Assembly: GCA_951828585.1 (NCBI GenBank)
Contig: OX639991.1
Coordinates: 4,384,001 to 4,448,000 of the forward strand
DNA length: 64,000 nt
Direction of reading: 5' to 3'
Source of the DNA: Longimicrobiales bacterium
Lineage (GTDB): Bacteria; Gemmatimonadota; Gemmatimonadetes; Longimicrobiales; Gaopeijiaceae
The position numbers and the translations under genes were made by a program. The notes beneath the pieces were generated by a model. That model did not search any database and was not told the origin of the DNA. It saw nothing but the letters and a program-made list of their open reading frames with translations. This document shows, in pieces, positions 25,891-35,950 of the stretch (position 1 is its first letter; every line of letters begins with the position of its first letter).

Positions 25891-26954
25891 TCCGCACGCT
25901 GGACCGCATGGTGGCGGCGACCTTCGTCCGCCTCTTCGCGATCTTCGTCCTGAGCGTCCCCGTCATGTTCATCCTGTCGGACCTTTCCGCCAAACGGGGC
26001 GTCTACATCGACCGGGAACTCACCAACCTGGAGATCGGTCTGGGCTATCTGTTCCAGTATCCCATGTTCGTCCTCTGGTCGTTCCCCGTCGCCGCGCTCG
26101 TGGCCACCGTCTTCACCATTCACTCCATGACTGTCCACCGCGAAATCCAGGCGGCGAAGGCGGGGGGCATCTCCTTCCACCGTCTCTTCGTGCCGCTGTG
26201 GCCCATTGGCGCCGTTCTCACGGTGGCCGCGTTCATGCTGGGCACCATCGTTCCCACCACCAACCGCAGGTCGGCCGAGGTGTTCAAGGAACGGGAGGTT
26301 CGCCGGGACTGGCGCAACAACTTCGTCTTCCAGACCGAGGCGGGAGAGACTCTCAGCATCCAGCAGCTTACCGTCTCCAACAGCCGTGTCGACTGGGTGC
26401 TGCTGGAGAGCGAGGACGAGGACGGATCGCGCAAGCATGTCTGGGCCCGGAACGCGGAGTACACCGAGGAGGACGGCTGGACCCTGAACAACGGGTACAT
26501 GCGCGTCGTGCGGCCGGACGGCGGCGAGTACTCCTTCCAGTTCAAAGAGTACCGTCGTCCGGGGTTGGCCCCGACCCCCGCGGAACTCCTGCAGGATCCT
26601 CGCGAAGAGGAGGAGATGGGCTACGAAGAGCTGGGAAGGCAGGCGGCGGCCGTGTACCGCTCCGGCGGCGACCCGAACGAACTGCTGGTGGCACGTGAAC
26701 AGAAGCTTGCGATTCCCGCCGCCACCCTTGTGATCATGCTCTTCGGGGCGCCCCTCGCCACCACGGCGAAGAAGGGGGGCGCGGCCTTCGGCGTGGGGGT
26801 GGCCCTGGGGTCCACCCTGATCTATATCCTGCTGCTCAGGCTGTTCGGCGCCATAGGAATCGCGGGCGGACTGTCCCCCGTGTGGGCCGCATGGACTCCG
26901 AACATCCTCTTCTTCGTGGCCGGTGCGGTGCTGCTTATCAGGGCGCGCACCTGA
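25887..26954 (+). CDS. lptG: LPS export permease, LptG-type
   Basis: A 355-residue YjgP/YjgQ permease, partner of the preceding gene. Helices lie at about 10-33 (FVRLFAIFVLSVPVMFIL), 55-80 and 95-120. The jellyroll domain is rich in WTLNNGYMRVVRPDGGEY-type strands, and three C-terminal helices follow (AATLVIMLFGAPLATTA). The GTG start at 25887 overlaps the lptF stop, so both are made together, as expected for a heterodimer. It converges with dapF leaving 6 bases, so no terminator fits between. Confidence 0.88.
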   Translation: MIRTLDRMVAATFVRLFAIFVLSVPVMFILSDLSAKRGVYIDRELTNLEIGLGYLFQYPMFVLWSFPVAALVATVFTIHSMTVHREIQAAKAGGISFHRLFVPLWPIGAVLTVAAFMLGTIVPTTNRRSAEVFKEREVRRDWRNNFVFQTEAGETLSIQQLTVSNSRVDWVLLESEDEDGSRKHVWARNAEYTEEDGWTLNNGYMRVVRPDGGEYSFQFKEYRRPGLAPTPAELLQDPREEEEMGYEELGRQAAAVYRSGGDPNELLVAREQKLAIPAATLVIMLFGAPLATTAKKGGAAFGVGVALGSTLIYILLLRLFGAIGIAGGLSPVWAAWTPNILFFVAGAVLLIRART

Positions 26955-26960
26955 AGACGG

Positions 26961-27860
26961 TCAGGAAACGCCTTCCACCAGACCCGGGGCCAGCTCCCCC
27001 CCGCACACCTCCTCCACCGGCCCGCGCAGCCGGACCGTCCAGTCGGCGGCCACCTCCACCTCCATCGCTCCCCCCTGCATGACCACCGTCGCCGCCCCGG
27101 GCGCCAGGTACCCGCACTTCACCGCCGCCGCCACCGCCGCGCACGCCGACGTCCCCGACGCGGTGGTCGGCCCCACCCCCCGCTCCCAGATCCGGATGGC
27201 CACTTCGCGCCCCGCCGGCATCCGGGCGAACTGAACGTTCGTCCCCCGCGGGAAGGCTTCGTGCGTGCCGATCAGCGGCCCGTAGTGCGCCACCTCGTCC
27301 CGCGTCCACGCCTCCCGAAACGCCACCGCGTGCGGATTTCCCACCGAGACAGCCACCACCTCGACCCGTGAACCGCCTCCATCCGGCAATGGCAGCGCCA
27401 GCCCCACCCGTCCCCCCTCCCCCACCCGCCCCACCGCCACAAACGGCGGCCCGACCGGAAATTCCACCTTCCCCATGTCGGCCACCACATCCCACGCACC
27501 CCCCTCACCCGGCCCCACCACCCGCAGCCACACTCGATCACCGCCGACCACCATCGAAAACGGCTCGTCCCCCACGCGCCCCAGCCGCCTCAGGTACACC
27601 CCCGCGATCCGGAGCCCGTTGCCGCTGCGCTCGAACTCGCCCCCGTCGGGGTTGAACATGCGCAGGCGCGGCTCCCCCGCCCGCCACCCGGCCTCCACCA
27701 CCACGATCCCGTCCGCGCCCGGTCCCCGGTGCCGGTCGCAGATACGCCGCGCCAGCGCCGCCGTCAGCTCGGGGCCGTCGCCCTCCTCGAAGACCAGGTA
27801 GTCGTTGCCGTGACCGTGGGCCTTTAAGAATGCGCGACCGATCCGCAGGGGGGACGGCAC
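26961..27860 (-). CDS. dapF: DapF-family epimerase with both active-site Cys replaced by Ser
   Basis: A 299-residue two-domain protein of the diaminopimelate epimerase fold. The start [21 protein letters not shown] and the residues NPHAVAF and [10 protein letters not shown] are classic. In E. coli DapF the acid/base pair is Cys73 (CGNGAR) and Cys217 (ACGSGA). Here the equivalent motifs read ERSGNGLR and TTASGTSAC, with Ser at both places. The protein may therefore be a weak epimerase, act on another substrate, or work by a different mechanism. The canonical role would be LL- to meso-DAP conversion in lysine and wall synthesis. It follows the SLC13-type gene by 19 bases. Confidence 0.8.
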   Translation of the reverse strand: MPSPLRIGRAFLKAHGHGNDYLVFEEGDGPELTAALARRICDRHRGPGADGIVVVEAGWRAGEPRLRMFNPDGGEFERSGNGLRIAGVYLRRLGRVGDEPFSMVVGGDRVWLRVVGPGEGGAWDVVADMGKVEFPVGPPFVAVGRVGEGGRVGLALPLPDGGGSRVEVVAVSVGNPHAVAFREAWTRDEVAHYGPLIGTHEAFPRGTNVQFARMPAGREVAIRIWERGVGPTTASGTSACAAVAAAVKCGYLAPGAATVVMQGGAMEVEVAADWTVRLRGPVEEVCGGELAPGLVEGVS

Positions 27861-27879
27861 CGATCCGGTTCCTCCGCCG

Positions 27880-29643
27880 CTACCCCGCGACCGTCACCAG
27901 CAACAGCCCCACCAGCACCACCACCGTGAGCGGCGTCCCCAGCCGCGCGTAGTCTCCGAAGTGATACCCGCCGGGGCCGTAGACCATCAGGTTGGTCTGA
28001 TACGCGATCGGAGTCATGAAGGACGCCGAAGCCGAGAGCGCCACCGCCACGGCCGCGGCCCTAGGCTCCACCCCGAAGTCGGCAGCGGTCGTGAGCGCGA
28101 TGGGGAGCACAAGGGCGGCGGCCGCGTTGTTGGTGATGATCGAACTGAGCGCGATCGTGCTGACGATGATCCCGGCCATGGCTCCGTGCGCCCCGAAGCC
28201 GCCGACGACCGAGGCGACCAGGTCGGCCGCCGACCCCCCCAGTCCGGAACTGTCCACCGCCGCCGCCAGACCGAAGGCCGCCCCGATCACGACGATCACA
28301 TCGAAGTCGATGGAGTCCTTGGCATCGTTGGGCGTGAGGATGCCGAAGACCACCAGTGCGAGGGCCCCGAGGAGCGAGAGGTGCAGAATCGGCAGGACTT
28401 CGAGCCCCGCGCCCACCACGACCGCGGCGGCGACCCCCAGCACGACCACCGCTTTCCGCGAGAGCGGCGGCGCGGGCGCGCCCAGGCGCGACACCAGCAG
28501 GAAGTCGTTGCGCCCCCGCCAGCGGTCCCCGAACCCCCGGTCCGCGATCACCATGAGGGTGTCGCCCGGCTTGAGCGGCGCCTTGGCGAGATGGCCGTGC
28601 ACCGGTTCGCCGGCCCGGTGAATCGCCACCACGGTGGCCTGGTAGCGGGCCAGGAAGCGGATGTCGACCAGCGACTGCCCCACCAGCCGCGACTCGGGCG
28701 CGATGACGGCCTCGAAGTAGGCGTGGCGCGAACTCCTGAACTCGAAGGGCAGGTGCGGCTGCTGGGACGACGCCAGCCCCGAGACGTCGTGCAGCTTCAG
28801 GACGATGTCCGTGTCGCCGAGAAGCGTCAGAAAGTCTCCGCCCGCGAGGACGGTATCCGGGCGGGGCTGCCCCGCCCCCTCCCCGTCGCGCTCGAAGTAG
28901 ACCATCGTGGCGCCCTTCGGCAGCGCCGACCAGGCCTCGTCCATGCGCAACCCGTCGAGCGGGCCGCCGGGCTCCACGATCATCCGGACCGAGAAGCTCC
29001 GCCCGCCCGTGCGCGCCTCCTGACGGGGGGGAAGCCGGTCCGGCAGCAGCCTGGGCGACGCCAGGATGGTGATCACCAGCCCCACGAGGGCTACCGGCAA
29101 CGCGATCTTCGTCAACTCGAACATGGTGAAGGGTTCGTACCCCTCCGTCTCGAGCAGTCCCGACACGACGATGTTCGTGGAGGTGCCGATCAGCGTGGTC
29201 ATGCCCCCGAGGATCGCCGCAAAAGACAGTGGCATCAGGTAGCGCGAAGCGGAATCCCCCCGCCGGTCCGCCCACTCGCCGATCTGGGGAGACAGCATCG
29301 CGATGATGGGCGTGTTATTGAGGAAGGCCGAGGCCGCCGCGACCGGTACCGTCATGCGCGCCAGGGCACCGCGGACGCTCTTCGCCGTACCCAGCGTCGC
29401 CCGAACGATCGGTTGTAGCGCCCCGCTCTTCTCGACCGCGCGGGCCAGCACGTAGAGCGCGGCCACCGTGATCGGCGCGGGGTTCGAGAATCCCAGGAAG
29501 GCCTCCGCCGGAGTCACCACGCCGGCAACGAGCAGTACCACCACCGCCGCCATGAACGCCACCGCCGGTGAAATCAGATCCCGGGTGAGCACCAGGACGG
29601 CCAGGGTGATGACCACGAGGGTAAGCCAGGCTTCCCAGATCAT
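27880..29643 (-). CDS. SLC13-type anion permease with RCK C-terminal domains
   Basis: A 587-residue membrane carrier. The two inverted halves each carry a conserved motif: [15 protein letters not shown] with [10 protein letters not shown] in the first, and [17 protein letters not shown] in the second. Between them (residues about 210-390) lie two TrkA-C/RCK_C domains ([21 protein letters not shown] and [19 protein letters not shown]) that usually bind a regulatory ligand. The architecture matches the sulfate/dicarboxylate (SAC1-like) permeases. The substrate cannot be told from sequence. Confidence 0.88.
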   Translation of the reverse strand: MIWEAWLTLVVITLAVLVLTRDLISPAVAFMAAVVVLLVAGVVTPAEAFLGFSNPAPITVAALYVLARAVEKSGALQPIVRATLGTAKSVRGALARMTVPVAAASAFLNNTPIIAMLSPQIGEWADRRGDSASRYLMPLSFAAILGGMTTLIGTSTNIVVSGLLETEGYEPFTMFELTKIALPVALVGLVITILASPRLLPDRLPPRQEARTGGRSFSVRMIVEPGGPLDGLRMDEAWSALPKGATMVYFERDGEGAGQPRPDTVLAGGDFLTLLGDTDIVLKLHDVSGLASSQQPHLPFEFRSSRHAYFEAVIAPESRLVGQSLVDIRFLARYQATVVAIHRAGEPVHGHLAKAPLKPGDTLMVIADRGFGDRWRGRNDFLLVSRLGAPAPPLSRKAVVVLGVAAAVVVGAGLEVLPILHLSLLGALALVVFGILTPNDAKDSIDFDVIVVIGAAFGLAAAVDSSGLGGSAADLVASVVGGFGAHGAMAGIIVSTIALSSIITNNAAAALVLPIALTTAADFGVEPRAAAVAVALSASASFMTPIAYQTNLMVYGPGGYHFGDYARLGTPLTVVVLVGLLLVTVAG

Positions 29644-29708
29644 CTCGCGGCTGCACCTCCGTACCAGGGTCGACGGGAACCCCGGAGAGGGATCTCCTGC
29701 CTACAAGA

Positions 29709-29826
29709 CTAACAGCCCGTCGGACCGTCGGGTGTCCGGCGAGAAAACTGGTAGTCCGTGGACAAAGCCGCCCGAGAACCGAGAGCGGCCGCTCGAATGC
29801 CGGGGGGGTTTTTCCGCGGGCTGCTA
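29709..29826. repeat. 118-bp inverted-repeat element (copy 2 of the small repeat at its right end)
   Basis: The left end CTAACAGCCCG (29709-29719) and the right end CGGGCTGCTA (29817-29826) are inverted repeats. The right 33 bases (29794-29826) match the block at 1143-1177. The stop codon of the holin-like gene lies in the right end (TAG, 29826-29824). It carries no gene. The form is that of a miniature mobile element or REP-type unit. No target-site duplication was seen. Confidence 0.45.
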
Positions 29827-30165
29827 AAAGATCCTGAACAGGACTCCCAGCAGGAGGTTCATGATCCCCAGCACCACCGCACCCATCAGCGCCGCCGGGA
29901 AACTCCGGACCTTGAGCCCGCGCACCATGGCTCCGGTGATCATGAGCGCCACCGCGTTCACCACCAGGGCGAAGAACCACAGCGTCATGATCAGCAACAT
30001 GGGGCCGAGACCGCCCAGCGCGGCCCAGATGAGCCAGTTCGAGAACCCGAACACCAGGGTGCCGATCACCGCCGCCTTCAGGTCACGGACCTCGATTCCC
30101 TTGACCATCCGCCCGACCACCATCAGAAGCACCGCGCTCAAGAGTGTATGGATGATGAGTTGCAC
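29824..30165 (-). CDS. Small phage-holin-4/YvlD-type membrane protein
   Basis: A 113-residue protein that is almost entirely membrane helices: about 4-22 (IIHTLLSAVLLMVVGRMVKG), 31-50, 55-82 and 88-110. The turns GIEVRDLKAAVIGTLVFG and GLKVRSFPAALMGAVVLGI are a typical internal repeat of the YvlD/phage_holin_4 family. Despite the name, chromosomal members are not known lysis proteins; their function is unsettled. Its stop codon is inside the repeat element. A promoter probably lies in the AT-richer stretch at 30170-30210. Confidence 0.8.
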   Translation of the reverse strand: MQLIIHTLLSAVLLMVVGRMVKGIEVRDLKAAVIGTLVFGFSNWLIWAALGGLGPMLLIMTLWFFALVVNAVALMITGAMVRGLKVRSFPAALMGAVVLGIMNLLLGVLFRIF

Positions 30166-30292
30166 GTTTCCTGTCCTCCCGGTTGTGGATTCCTGAATAT
30201 ATTTGAATTCAACGAGACCCGGCGTGGCAAGGTTTCGTTCCGTCTCGTCCGCAACAGCGCATCGGGGACTCGGTTCCCATACGACAGCCGGG

Positions 30293-30973
30293 CTAATGCC
30301 CTTCGATCCACCTCACCAGCGCGTCCTGGGACACGCGCAACACGTGCCCCTGGCCCTGCAGCACCTCGTGCGTCACCTCGACCCCCGCCTCCTCCAGCTG
30401 CTCCGCCGTAGCCTCGGACCGCGAGACCCAGTTCGAGTCGCCCTCGCCCACCATCATCCACACGGACGCATCGGCCAGCACGGCCAGCGATGCGTCGCCC
30501 GAGTACCGCCCCGGCATGGCAATGATCCCATCGACCCGGCCGGGCACCGCCAGCGCCGCGTGGAAGACGCCGACCCCACCCGCGGACGCGCCCGTCATGA
30601 AAACCTCGTCGGCCGCCCCCCCGAGGTTCTCGTCGATCCAACCCATGACCGCGGCCATCACGGCGCCCCCACTGCCCTCCAGCCCCGGGCCGAAGGTCAC
30701 CACGCCGACCACCGCGTACCCTGCGTCCGGCGCGGCCTCGTCCCAGTAGGAATCGATCAGCCCCAGCAGCAGGCCCTCGTCTCCGGCGCCCCAGGGAAAC
30801 GCGACCACCACCCCCTTGGGCGTGGACTCGGGTCGCAGGACGGCAATGTCCAGCGTTCCGCCCGACTCCAGTGCAAGCTGGACCCACTCCACCTCGCGAG
30901 GTTCGGGTGCGGTGGCGCCGCAACCGAGCACCGACGCGGCCAACACGGCCCCGGCAAACGGGATTCTCTTCAT
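30293..30973 (-). CDS. Lipoprotein alpha/beta hydrolase
   Basis: A 226-residue exported hydrolase. MKRIPFAGAVLAASVLGC is a lipoprotein signal with the lipid-attachment cysteine at 18. The fold shows a strand-turn (GVVVAFPWGAGDEG) that could form the oxyanion hole, the nucleophile elbow GASAGG (Ser near residue 130) and a C-terminal His in LQGQGHVLRVS. The acid is probably an Asp near VWMMVGEGDSNW. It resembles small dienelactone-hydrolase/esterase proteins. The substrate is unknown. It is 10 bases downstream of the choice-of-anchor-B gene in the same direction, so it is probably co-transcribed. Confidence 0.7.
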   Translation of the reverse strand: MKRIPFAGAVLAASVLGCGATAPEPREVEWVQLALESGGTLDIAVLRPESTPKGVVVAFPWGAGDEGLLLGLIDSYWDEAAPDAGYAVVGVVTFGPGLEGSGGAVMAAVMGWIDENLGGAADEVFMTGASAGGVGVFHAALAVPGRVDGIIAMPGRYSGDASLAVLADASVWMMVGEGDSNWVSRSEATAEQLEEAGVEVTHEVLQGQGHVLRVSQDALVRWIEGH

Positions 30974-30983
30974 GGCCCTCGTG

Positions 30984-33371
30984 CTACGGAATCAGGTTCC
31001 GCCTCGCGGTATTGCGCAGGATGAACAGTCCGTCACCCGTCCCCGTCGCCACAACCACACCGCTCTTGAAGTACGGGTAGTTGCTCCACGAAGCGCCCCC
31101 GTACGGCGAGTTGTCGAAGAAGGCGATCTCGACCGGGTTGACGGGATCGGTGATGTCGAGGATCCTCAGCCCCGCGCCGTAGTTCGACTGGTACATCAGG
31201 TTGCCCTTGATGTAGAGGTTGTGGTCGGTGTCCATGGTTTCGGCGATGTACTCCCTGACGAGCTGCGGGTCGTCCAGGTCCTCGACGTCCCAGATCAGCG
31301 TGCGGGTGCCCTCGACCAGGCCCTGCGGCTCGTCGCCCTCGTCGTTCATGTAGAAAAAGCGGTGGTCCTCGGTTAGCCATCCCTGGTGGGCGTAGGCGAC
31401 GTTGGGGTAGTCCGCCATGGAAAGCGCGACCGGGTTGTCCTTGTCGCTCACATCCGCGATCGAGAGCGCGTTCTCGTTGGAACCCAGGCAGATCTCCTTG
31501 CCGCGGTGCTCCTCGTCGGGGCCGTGATAGATCACGCACTGTGCGTCGTGGGAGTAGCCGGTGCCGCGGCGCCCGGTCTCGGCGTGGGCGAAGCACCCGG
31601 CGAAGGCGGGACGCTTCGGATCGGCCAGATCGAGCATGTGCAGGCCGCCGCCGCAGGTCTCCCCGCCGCCGCTGCTCCCCACCACGTACGCGAACGGGGT
31701 CAGTTCGTTGATGACGATGTTGTGGGCGCTGGCGATGCCGTCGTAGGTGAAGTCGGGCTCGAAGGTGACCGCCGCGCCGCTCACGTCGCGCAGCCGTGCG
31801 AGGTCGAAGACCTGGACGCCGTGCTGGCCGGCCCCGTCGGCCACGATGTAGACGTGCTCGCCGTACACCTTCATGTCGCGCCAGATCGCGCTGCGCGAGC
31901 CGGGCGTCTTGGGGAGGTTGCCGAGCAGGACGGGGTTGTACGGGTCGGTCAGGTCGACGAAGGAGGTGCCGTCGGTGCGGCCCACGATGGCGATCTCGTG
32001 GCCCGTTTCCGGGTCCGTCCACCCCCACAGGTCGTTCACGCGCGCCCCACGCCCGCCGGCGAGCTGGTTGATCGGGAGGAAGGAGATGATGTTGACGTTG
32101 TCGCACTCGAAGCCGGCCGCGTCGTTCTCCGCGCACTCCACCTCTTCGTCGCGGCCCACGATTGCGGGCAGCCCGCGGTGGTCGCCGATCAGGAGGTTGC
32201 CGTCGCTCCACGCGCCTCCGGCACCCCGATCCGCGATGACCACGCCACCCGCGCGGCCGTCGACGCCACCGGCGCCCACCACGGCGACATCGCCCGCCAG
32301 TGCCAGCCCGCTGCCGAAGGAGGCACGCTCGCCAAGACCGTCCCTGCCGACCTTGGTCGCGCCGGTCCACCCCGTCCCGCCGTCGCTCGTGAAGCGATAG
32401 ATGCCTCCACTGCGATCGTTCGCCGAGGGCGCCCCGACCCACAGATCGTCTCCGTCGAAGGCGAGCGCCGAGCCGAACCCGGACGGCTGCTCCGCGTCGA
32501 AGGGCCGGAGCGTGCCCGACCGGGTCAGGGCCCCCGTCTCTTCGTCGCGCTCGAACATCGCCACGGCGCCGGTTCCGTTCGCGCCCGGTGCGCCGACCAG
32601 CGCAAGCGAGCCCTTCACCAGCAGGCTTCCACCGAAACGGTTACTCTCGCCCAGATCCTCCCCGGGCTCGAGCTGGCCCAGGTGCTCCAGGCTGCCCGTC
32701 GCGCGGTCCAGCCGGTAGGCGTGCACCTCCGCGGGGGCATCGCGGGTGGGGGCGGTACTCACCAGCACCGACGTGCCCCCCACCGCAACCCGGCTTCCGA
32801 ACCCGGAGCCGGCCTCGGCGGGCTGGAACCGCGTGCCGCCGGACCAGCCGTCGCCAGTGCGGGTGAAGACGTAGAGCGCCCCCGCCCCGTCGCCCTCCCC
32901 GGGCGCGGAAACAACCGCCACGTCCCCGTCCACACCCAGCGCCGTCCCGAAACCCGCGCTCTCCGCGAGCTCCGGCGGCGCCAGGCGGCCGACCTCTCCC
33001 CACCCGGCCCGCGCATCATACCGGTACAGCAGCACGGCGCCTCTCCCGTCGTCCCACCCGGGCGCGCCCACAAACACCAGTCCGCCACCGCCGGCCAGAG
33101 CGCGGCCGAAGCCGTCGGGCGGATCGCCCACCGAAGTCAGGGCCAGCCGGGCGCTCTCGGTCCATCCGTCCGCCGCCGGCCCATAGACGTAGACGACGCC
33201 GGGCAGAGGACCGCCCCCCGGCTCACCCACCAGCACCTGGCCATCGCTCACCACGAGGCTGCCCCCGTACCCCTGGGCTGCGAGATCGGTGGGCGGGGCC
33301 AGGGTTGCGGCAAGCGCGACGGCGATGGCGGCAACAGACGGCCAGCGGAAACTCACTCTGTGACTGCTCAT
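30984..33371 (-). CDS. Choice-of-anchor B (FG-GAP + LVIVD propeller) surface protein, paralogue 1
   Basis: A 795-residue exported protein: signal peptide (to about 30, ending DLAAQ), then FG-GAP-like repeats (residues about 32-400; units such as GGSLVVSDGQVLVGEP and FGRALAGGGGLVFVGAP). A C-terminal LVIVD-type propeller follows (about 430-790), with SSGGGETCGGGLHMLDL, YSHDAQCVIYHGPD and SNYGAGLRILDITDP. Families like this are outer-surface proteins of unknown function. The ATG at 33371 is preceded by AGGA at 4 bases; the ATG at 33383 has no room for a ribosome site. The next gene upstream is a paralogue, so this is a tandem duplication. Confidence 0.82.
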   Translation of the reverse strand: MSSHRVSFRWPSVAAIAVALAATLAPPTDLAAQGYGGSLVVSDGQVLVGEPGGGPLPGVVYVYGPAADGWTESARLALTSVGDPPDGFGRALAGGGGLVFVGAPGWDDGRGAVLLYRYDARAGWGEVGRLAPPELAESAGFGTALGVDGDVAVVSAPGEGDGAGALYVFTRTGDGWSGGTRFQPAEAGSGFGSRVAVGGTSVLVSTAPTRDAPAEVHAYRLDRATGSLEHLGQLEPGEDLGESNRFGGSLLVKGSLALVGAPGANGTGAVAMFERDEETGALTRSGTLRPFDAEQPSGFGSALAFDGDDLWVGAPSANDRSGGIYRFTSDGGTGWTGATKVGRDGLGERASFGSGLALAGDVAVVGAGGVDGRAGGVVIADRGAGGAWSDGNLLIGDHRGLPAIVGRDEEVECAENDAAGFECDNVNIISFLPINQLAGGRGARVNDLWGWTDPETGHEIAIVGRTDGTSFVDLTDPYNPVLLGNLPKTPGSRSAIWRDMKVYGEHVYIVADGAGQHGVQVFDLARLRDVSGAAVTFEPDFTYDGIASAHNIVINELTPFAYVVGSSGGGETCGGGLHMLDLADPKRPAFAGCFAHAETGRRGTGYSHDAQCVIYHGPDEEHRGKEICLGSNENALSIADVSDKDNPVALSMADYPNVAYAHQGWLTEDHRFFYMNDEGDEPQGLVEGTRTLIWDVEDLDDPQLVREYIAETMDTDHNLYIKGNLMYQSNYGAGLRILDITDPVNPVEIAFFDNSPYGGASWSNYPYFKSGVVVATGTGDGLFILRNTARRNLIP

Positions 33372-33449
33372 GATGTCCTGCATCCTTTCATTGGGTCCTT
33401 GTCTTGTCCGAGGGCGCCGGGCGACCGGCACCCGTCACTGGCCTGGAAA

Positions 33450-35835
33450 TCAGGGTATCAGGTTCCTCCGCCCCTTGTTCCTCACGATGAAGATGCCGTC
33501 GCTCATGCTCGTCACCACCACCACCCCGCTCTCGAAGTAGGGGTAGTTGCTCCACGAGGAGCCGGTGGGCGAGATGCTGAAGGAGGCGATCTCGACGGGG
33601 TCGGTACGGTTCGTAATGTCCAGGATCCTGAGCCCCGCGCCGTAGTTCGACTGGTACATCAGGTTGCCGCGAATGTAGAGGTTGTGGTCGGTGTCCTCGG
33701 TCTCGGCGATGTACTGGGCGGCCAGGATCGGGTCGTCCAGTTCGGCGAGGTCCCAGATCAGCGTGCGCGTACCCTCGACGGTGCCGCTGCCCTCGTCGCC
33801 CTCGTCGTTCATGTAGAAGAAGCGGTGATCGTCGGTGAGCCAGCCCTGGTGTGCGTAGGCCGCGTCGGGGTACGACGACATGGCGATCGCGACCGGGTTG
33901 TCCTTGTCGGTCACGTCGGCGATCGACAGGGAGTTCTCGTTCGAGCCCAGGCAGATCTGGCGCCCCCGGTAATCCTCGTCCGGACCGTGGTAGGTGACGC
34001 ACTGGGCGTCGTGCGAGTACCCGGTGCCGCTGCGGCCCGTTTCCGCATCGGCGAAGCATCCCGCGAACACCGGGTTCTTCGGCTCGCTCAGATCGAGCAT
34101 GTGCAGGCCGCCGCCGCAGGTCTCGCCGCCCCCGCTGCTCCCCACCACGTACGCGAACCCCTCGTCCTCGTTGATGACGATGTTGTGCGCGCTGGCGATC
34201 CCCTCGTAGAGGAAGTCGGGTTCGAAGGTGACGGACTCGCCGTCCACGTCGCGCAGGCGCGTGAGGTCGAAGACCTGGACGCCGTGCTGTTCGGCGCCGT
34301 CGGCCACGATGTAGACGTGGTCGTCGTGCACCTTCATGTCGCGCCAGGCGGCGCTTCGGGAGCCGGGCGTCTTGGGAAGGTCGCCGAGCATGACGGGGTT
34401 GTGAGGGTCGGTCAGGTCCACGAAGGCGGTGCCGTCGCTCCGTCCCACGATGGCGATCTCGTGCCCGGTCTCGGGGTCCGTCCAGCCCCAGATGTCGTTG
34501 ATCATGGCGCCGCGGCCTCCCGACAGGTCCTTGATGGGGAGGAAGGAGATCACGTCGACGTTGTCGCATTCGAACCCCGCGGACTGTCCCTCGGTGCACG
34601 GCGCGTCCTCGTCCATGCCGAGGATAGCGGGGGGCCCGCGGTGGTCCCCGATCACCAGTTCGCCCTCGGACCATGTCCCGTCCGCCAGCCGCTCCCTGAG
34701 GACTGCGCCGCCCGCGCGGCTGTCGATCCCGATGGCTCCCACCACCGAGACGTCGCCCGACATTGCGAGCGAGCCGCCGAAGGAGGGGAAGTCGCCCAGG
34801 CCTTCCCGGACGGACTTGACCACCCGGCCCCAACCGCCGCTTCCGTCGCTCACGAAGTGGTAGAGGCTGCCCTGCCCCCGGCTGGCGCCAGGCGCCCCGA
34901 CCCAGACATCGTCCCCTTCGAGGGCGATGGTCGACCCGAACTGGGTGAAGCCCTCGGCGTCGAAGGCCGTGAGCGAACCCGTCTGCGTCCATGCTCCGGT
35001 GGACGCGTCGCGCTCGAAGAGGATCACCTTGCCGACACCGTTCGCCATGGGGGCTCCGACGAGCGCCTGCGACCCTCTCACCGCCAAGGTTGAACCGAAT
35101 CCGTGGCGCTCGCCCAGGTCGTCGGGGTCGAGGAGGCCGAGGGATTCCAGGCCGCCGGAGGCGCGGTCCAGGTGGAAGGCGTGGACGTCGATCGTGGGCT
35201 GCTCGCGGGACGGCGCGGTGCTCGCCAGAAGCGTGGCCCCGTCCAGGGCGATCCGTGTGCCCAAACCGTTTCCGTCTTCCTTGCCGTGGAACCGGCCGCG
35301 CTGCGACCAGGTGTCGCCGCTACGCGTGAAGACGTACACGGCGCCCGCACCGTCGCCCTCCCCGGGCGCCCCCACGACCGCAACGTCCCCGTCCAGCGCC
35401 ACCGCGCGTCCGAAGGCCGCGTCTTCGCCCGCGCCCTCCGGCGTCAGGCGGCCCACCTCGCGCCACTCGCCCCCGGCGTCGCGACGGTAGAGGAGCGCCG
35501 CGCCGGCGCCATCGCCCAGCTCGGGCGCGCCGATGAGGACCAGGTCGCCGTCGGCGGCCATTGCCGCGCCGAAGCCGTCGGCGGGCCCGTGCATGGCCGC
35601 CAACGTGATCCGCGCGGTCTCGCTCCAGCCGTCGGCGGTTCGGCCGTACACGTACACGATGCCGGGGAGCGCCGAGTTCGCGGGCTCGCCGACGAGAACG
35701 TGGCCGTCGCTGACGGCGACGCTGCCGCCGAATCCCTGGGCGGCGAGATCGGACCGGGGGGCGAGGGTGGTGGCCAGCGCGAGGGCGATGGCCGCGAGGG
35801 TGGGGAGGTTGGGGGTGGGGACGGGACTTGGGCAT
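33450..35835 (-). CDS. Choice-of-anchor B surface protein, paralogue 2, with signal-peptide frameshift
   Basis: Same layout as its downstream paralogue: FG-GAP-like repeats, then an LVIVD propeller ending RNKGRRNLIP. The propeller half is nearly the same in both; the N-terminal half is more diverged. The well-placed start is the ATG at 35835 (MPKSRPHP), with AGGAAG 8 bases upstream, but it is out of frame with the rest. Removing one base from the G5 run at 35811-35815 joins MPKSRPHP to NLPTLAAIALALATTLAP, a good signal peptide. As the sequence stands, an in-frame ATG exists only at 35885, in a non-protein-like leader. This is a true frameshift, a phase-variable tract or a sequence error. Confidence 0.78.
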
Positions 35836-35843
35836 GTCGGAGT

Positions 35844-35849
35844 CTTCCT
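35844..35849 (-). promoter_or_regulatory. Ribosome binding site that marks the intended start of paralogue 2
   Basis: AGGAAG ends 8 bases before the ATG at 35835. It is the best Shine-Dalgarno match near this gene. It argues that translation begins in the frame that is then broken at the G5 run. Confidence 0.55.
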
Positions 35850-35950
35850 GTGCTTCAGTTGTTCTGGGGCGGACCGACCGCACAATACGCCGCCGGGCGC
35901 GGGCTCCGCAACAGGCTGCCTGCTACCCGCTACCTGCTACCCGCTGCCTT

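Noticed and set aside
29824-30165. Phage lysis gene
   Set aside because: The family name includes holin, but there are no other phage genes, and YvlD-type proteins are common on chromosomes.
31386-35093. 1235-codon open frame opposite the two choice-of-anchor-B genes
   Set aside because: Antisense shadow. Its apparent internal repeats mirror the tandem duplication on the other strand.
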